Positions 61,547 through 64,000 of a stretch of DNA of 64,000 nucleotides are shown here, one piece after another. A program made the position numbers and the translations under genes. Position 1 is the stretch's first letter; every line of letters starts with the position of its first letter. Source of the stretch: Iamia sp. SCSIO 61187 (GTDB lineage Bacteria > Actinomycetota > Acidimicrobiia > Acidimicrobiales > Iamiaceae); the NCBI RefSeq assembly GCF_019443745.1, contig NZ_CP050948.1, positions 3,848,001-3,912,000 on the forward strand. The letters are read 5' to 3'. Under the pieces are notes generated by a model that saw nothing but the letters and a program-made list of their open reading frames with translations, ran no database searches and was not told where the DNA came from.

Positions 61547-62012
61547 ATGACCGCGTTCCGCGTCGACTCGGAGGCCCGAAACCTGCGCACCGTGCTGCTG
61601 CACCGTCCCGACCTCGAGCTTCGCCGCCTGACCGCTTCCAACGTCGGCCGCCTCCCGATCGACGACTCGGGGTGGGTGCGCCGGGTTCGTCGAGAGCCAC
61701 TCTTTGCTGACGCGCTCCGTGGCGAGGGCGTCGAGGTGCTCCTGCTCGCCGTCGGGCGCTTGCCAGTGCAGTCGGTCTCGACCGGGTCGAGGTCCTCACG
61801 ACCGAAAGCAACGGATCCGAGGCCGAGGTGGAGCCGCGGGACGCCACCAACGTGCTCGCCGTCCTCCTGGTCTCGGCGTTGCGTACGAGGGCAACGTCGC
61901 CACCACCACCGCTGTCCGCAGGCCGGGACCGAGGATCACCATCGCTGGCAGCGACCTCGGCTTCGGCCGCGGCGGTTCTCGCACATGAGCTGTCCGCCCG
62001 CGACGCCGCCTG
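61547..62012 (+). pseudogene. Arginine deiminase (ArcA) remnant with a large internal deletion
   Basis: The ATG at 61547 opens FRVDSEARNLRTVLLHRPDLELRRLT, the N-terminal strand of arginine deiminase. After a jump, VAYEGNVATTT and ITIAGSDLGFGRGG match the C-terminus near the catalytic cysteine; the last residues (MSCP) fall in another frame. The central 200 or more residues are missing, so no activity is possible. Confidence 0.72.
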
Positions 62013-62170
62013 AGCTTGCTGGGGGGCGGGCCGTGGCATCAGGGGTAGGGCAATTTCCCACAGGTGGCGCTCAGGGACGATCACGGATGCGCCCTCGGTC
62101 GCTCCAGGCGACGATGGAGGACGACCCGGCCGGCCCCCCGCCCCGGGACGAGCAAAATCAGGAGGACACC

Positions 62171-64000
62171 GTGAGCACCATCGGTCACCAGGACCACCAC
62201 CACCACGACTCGGGTCACGAGGCGCCGACAGCCTTGGACACCCAAGTGGTGCTGGAGGTCAAGGGCCTGCACTGGGCGACCGAGAAGGCTGCGATCGAGC
62301 GCACCCTCGGCCGCTTCGCTGGGGTCCGCACCGTCGAGGCGAACCCCGTGGCCCAGACGGCCACGGTCTCCTACGACCCAGACGAGACGAGCATCGCCGA
62401 CCTGCAGCGCGGGATCGAGGAGTGCGGCTACCACTGCGACGGCCAGTCCGTCCCCGCACACCTCTGCAACCCGATGGAGGAGCCGAGCACGGACGGGCGC
62501 GCGGATGCCGCCGGCGGCGAGCCGGAGGCGCTGCCGTCACCGCACGACGCGATGGGCCACGGCGGGCATGGCGGGAGGTCGATGGCCGACATGGTCGCCG
62601 ACATGCGCCGCCGGTTCCTGGTCGCCGCGATCTTCTCCCTGCCGATCCTGTTGTGGTCGCCCATCGGCCGCGACGTCATCGGCTTCGAGGCCGACGCGCC
62701 TTTCGGGTTGCGCGACGACGTGTTCCAACTGCTGCTCAGCCTTCCCGTCGTCTTCTACTCGGCGTGGATCTTCTTCGACGGCGCCTTCCGGGCCCTGCGC
62801 GCCCGCACCCTTGACATGATGGTTTTGGTCGCCGTGGCGGTCGGCGCCGGCTGGCTCTACTCGCTCGGCGTCACCCTCACCGGCGGCGGCGAGGTGTTCT
62901 ACGAGGCCGCAACAGTGCTGTCGGCGTTCGTGCTCCTCGGCCATTGGTTCGAGATGCGAGCGCGCGGCGGAGCGAATGACGCGATTCGGGCACTGCTGGA
63001 TCTCGCCCCACCGATGGCGACGGTGATCCGCGACAGCGAGTCCGTCGAGGTGCCGACTGCCGAGGTGCAGGTCGGCGACCTGCTGCTCGTGCGGCCCGGC
63101 TCGAAGGTCGCCGTCGATGGCGTCGTCGAGGAGGGCGAGAGCGAGCTCGACGAGTCGATGGTCACCGGTGAGAGCCTCCCAGTGCACAAGTCGCCGGGTG
63201 GGATGGTCATCGGCGCGACCCTCAACACCACCGGGACGTTGCGGGTTCGGGCCACCAAGGTCGGCGCCGAGACGGCCCTCGCCCAGATCGTCAAGCTCGT
63301 CCAAGAGGCCCAGAACTCGAAGGCGCCGGGCCAGCGCCTCGCCGACCGGGCGGCGTTCTGGCTGGTGTTCGTCGCCCTCATCGGCGGCACCGGCACGTTC
63401 CTGTTCTGGAGCGTCGTCGCGGGCCGCCCGGTGAGCGAGGCGATGCTGTTCGCCATCACCGTCGTCGTCATCACGTGTCCCGACGCCCTCGGGCTCGCCA
63501 CCCCGACCGCGATCATGGTCGGCACCGGCCTCGGCGCCCGCAGGGGTGTGCTGTTCAAGAACGCCATGGCCCTGGAGGCCGCTGCGCACATCGACACGGT
63601 GGTCATGGACAAGACCGGCACCCTCACGAAGGGCGAGCCTGAGGTCACCGACGTCATCGCCGACGGCATCGACGGGGACCGGCTGCTCGCCCTGGTCGCG
63701 GCCGTCGAGCGCGAGTCCGAGCATCCCTTGGCCCAGGCCATCGTCACCGAGGCCGAGAGCCGCGGCGGCCCGACGCTGCGGGCCGAGGCCTTCGAGAGCG
63801 TGCCCGGCCACGGCGCTCTCGCCACCGTCGACGGCCAGCGGGTCGTCGTCGGCAATCGCCGCCTGATGGAGCGCGACGGGATCGACCTCGGCGAGCTCGC
63901 GGCCCGCCGCACCGAGCTGGCCGAGGGTGGCCGCACCGCAGTGATCGTAGCCGTGGACGGCCGCGCCGCAGGACTCGTCGGCATGGCCGACGCTGCCCGC
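62171..64000 (+). CDS. CPD-type heavy-metal P-type ATPase (runs off right edge)
   Basis: 610 codons are visible. The GTG at 62171 has GGAGG upstream (an in-frame ATG at 62114 is the alternative). A His-rich start (DHHHHD) leads to an HMA-like domain with KGLHWATE in place of GMTCxxC, then a linker with AMGHGGHGGRSMADM. The membrane motif is CPD (C436, D438 in VITCPDALGLATP), DKTGT at D480. It is the only one of three CPD ATPases here that is unbroken as far as seen. Substrate: a transition metal, probably copper by context; CPD ATPases have no firm assignment. No operator dyad lies upstream. Confidence 0.9.
   Translation, partial: MSTIGHQDHHHHDSGHEAPTALDTQVVLEVKGLHWATEKAAIERTLGRFAGVRTVEANPVAQTATVSYDPDETSIADLQRGIEECGYHCDGQSVPAHLCNPMEEPSTDGRADAAGGEPEALPSPHDAMGHGGHGGRSMADMVADMRRRFLVAAIFSLPILLWSPIGRDVIGFEADAPFGLRDDVFQLLLSLPVVFYSAWIFFDGAFRALRARTLDMMVLVAVAVGAGWLYSLGVTLTGGGEVFYEAATVLSAFVLLGHWFEMRARGGANDAIRALLDLAPPMATVIRDSESVEVPTAEVQVGDLLLVRPGSKVAVDGVVEEGESELDESMVTGESLPVHKSPGGMVIGATLNTTGTLRVRATKVGAETALAQIVKLVQEAQNSKAPGQRLADRAAFWLVFVALIGGTGTFLFWSVVAGRPVSEAMLFAITVVVITCPDALGLATPTAIMVGTGLGARRGVLFKNAMALEAAAHIDTVVMDKTGTLTKGEPEVTDVIADGIDGDRLLALVAAVERESEHPLAQAIVTEAESRGGPTLRAEAFESVPGHGALATVDGQRVVVGNRRLMERDGIDLGELAARRTELAEGGRTAVIVAVDGRAAGLVGMADAAR

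Noticed and set aside
1-64000. tRNA, rRNA, CRISPR or replication origin
   Set aside because: No cloverleaf-like, rRNA-like, regularly spaced repeat or iteron/DnaA-box cluster was noticed by eye; a covariance search was not possible.

Overview
The window is very GC-rich DNA with many GTG/TTG starts and extensive 1-4 base gene overlaps. CsoR, DUF2752, DUF305, four-helix copper-storage and BlaI/M56 genes all point to an actinobacterium. Lineage cannot be fixed from the sequence alone; a deep-branching environmental group is a guess. No rRNA, tRNA, CRISPR array or replication origin was recognised. The content is accessory: a conjugation coupling protein at the left edge, two identical IS110-type insertion sequences, many duplicated gene sets and many decayed gene fragments.

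Region by region. 1-3.5 kb: N-terminal part of a VirD4/TraG-like coupling protein, then a tight three-gene ubiquitin-like operon (a 59-aa proline-rich peptide ending in Val-Gly, an E2-E1 fusion and a JAMM peptidase). 3.6-9.3 kb: a copper module of CsoR repressor with its double operator, CopZ chaperone, a secreted protein split by IS110 copy 1, the CopA Cu+ ATPase and a thioredoxin. 9.3-14.3 kb: two TetR units (small membrane proteins; a DHA2-type exporter), the second ending in IS110 copy 2. 14.3-21.8 kb: Lgt-like protein, BlaI, a frameshifted M56 peptidase, DUF305 proteins, a copper-storage protein, a beta-propeller and DUF2752. 22-28.6 kb: DUF2933, an FtsX-type ABC exporter whose ATPase carries a YHS domain, a CsoR-like protein and a multicopper oxidase. 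28.6-36.6 kb: CPD-type metal ATPases and EamA permeases, mostly broken, plus a SulP transporter. 36.8-40.4 kb: CcdA/Lgt-like/TlpA operon, DUF305, SCO1 remnant. 40.7-51.6 kb: envelope genes (two M15-like peptidases, BlaI/M56, PBP2, MurJ-like, VanW). 52-64 kb: zinc-type binding protein, second propeller, second Lgt-like cassette, two related polytopic membrane proteins, third BlaI/M56 pair, further remnants, and a third CPD ATPase running off the right edge.

The unifying feature is a repeated dyad, TACGACA-N3-TGTCGTA and close variants, found at 18 places, nearly always within about 60 bp of a start codon. It resembles the operators of the BlaI/MecI/CopY family, and three blaI genes, each followed by an M56 (BlaR1-like) membrane metallopeptidase, lie in the same window. 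The inferred picture is one regulon, controlled by BlaI and M56, that couples copper handling (Csp, DUF305, CPD ATPase, TlpA/CcdA) to envelope work (Lgt-like, M15 peptidase, VanW). Separate CsoR-, TetR- and Zur-like sites control other modules. Repeated paralogues and remnants suggest the island grew by duplication and is partly decaying.
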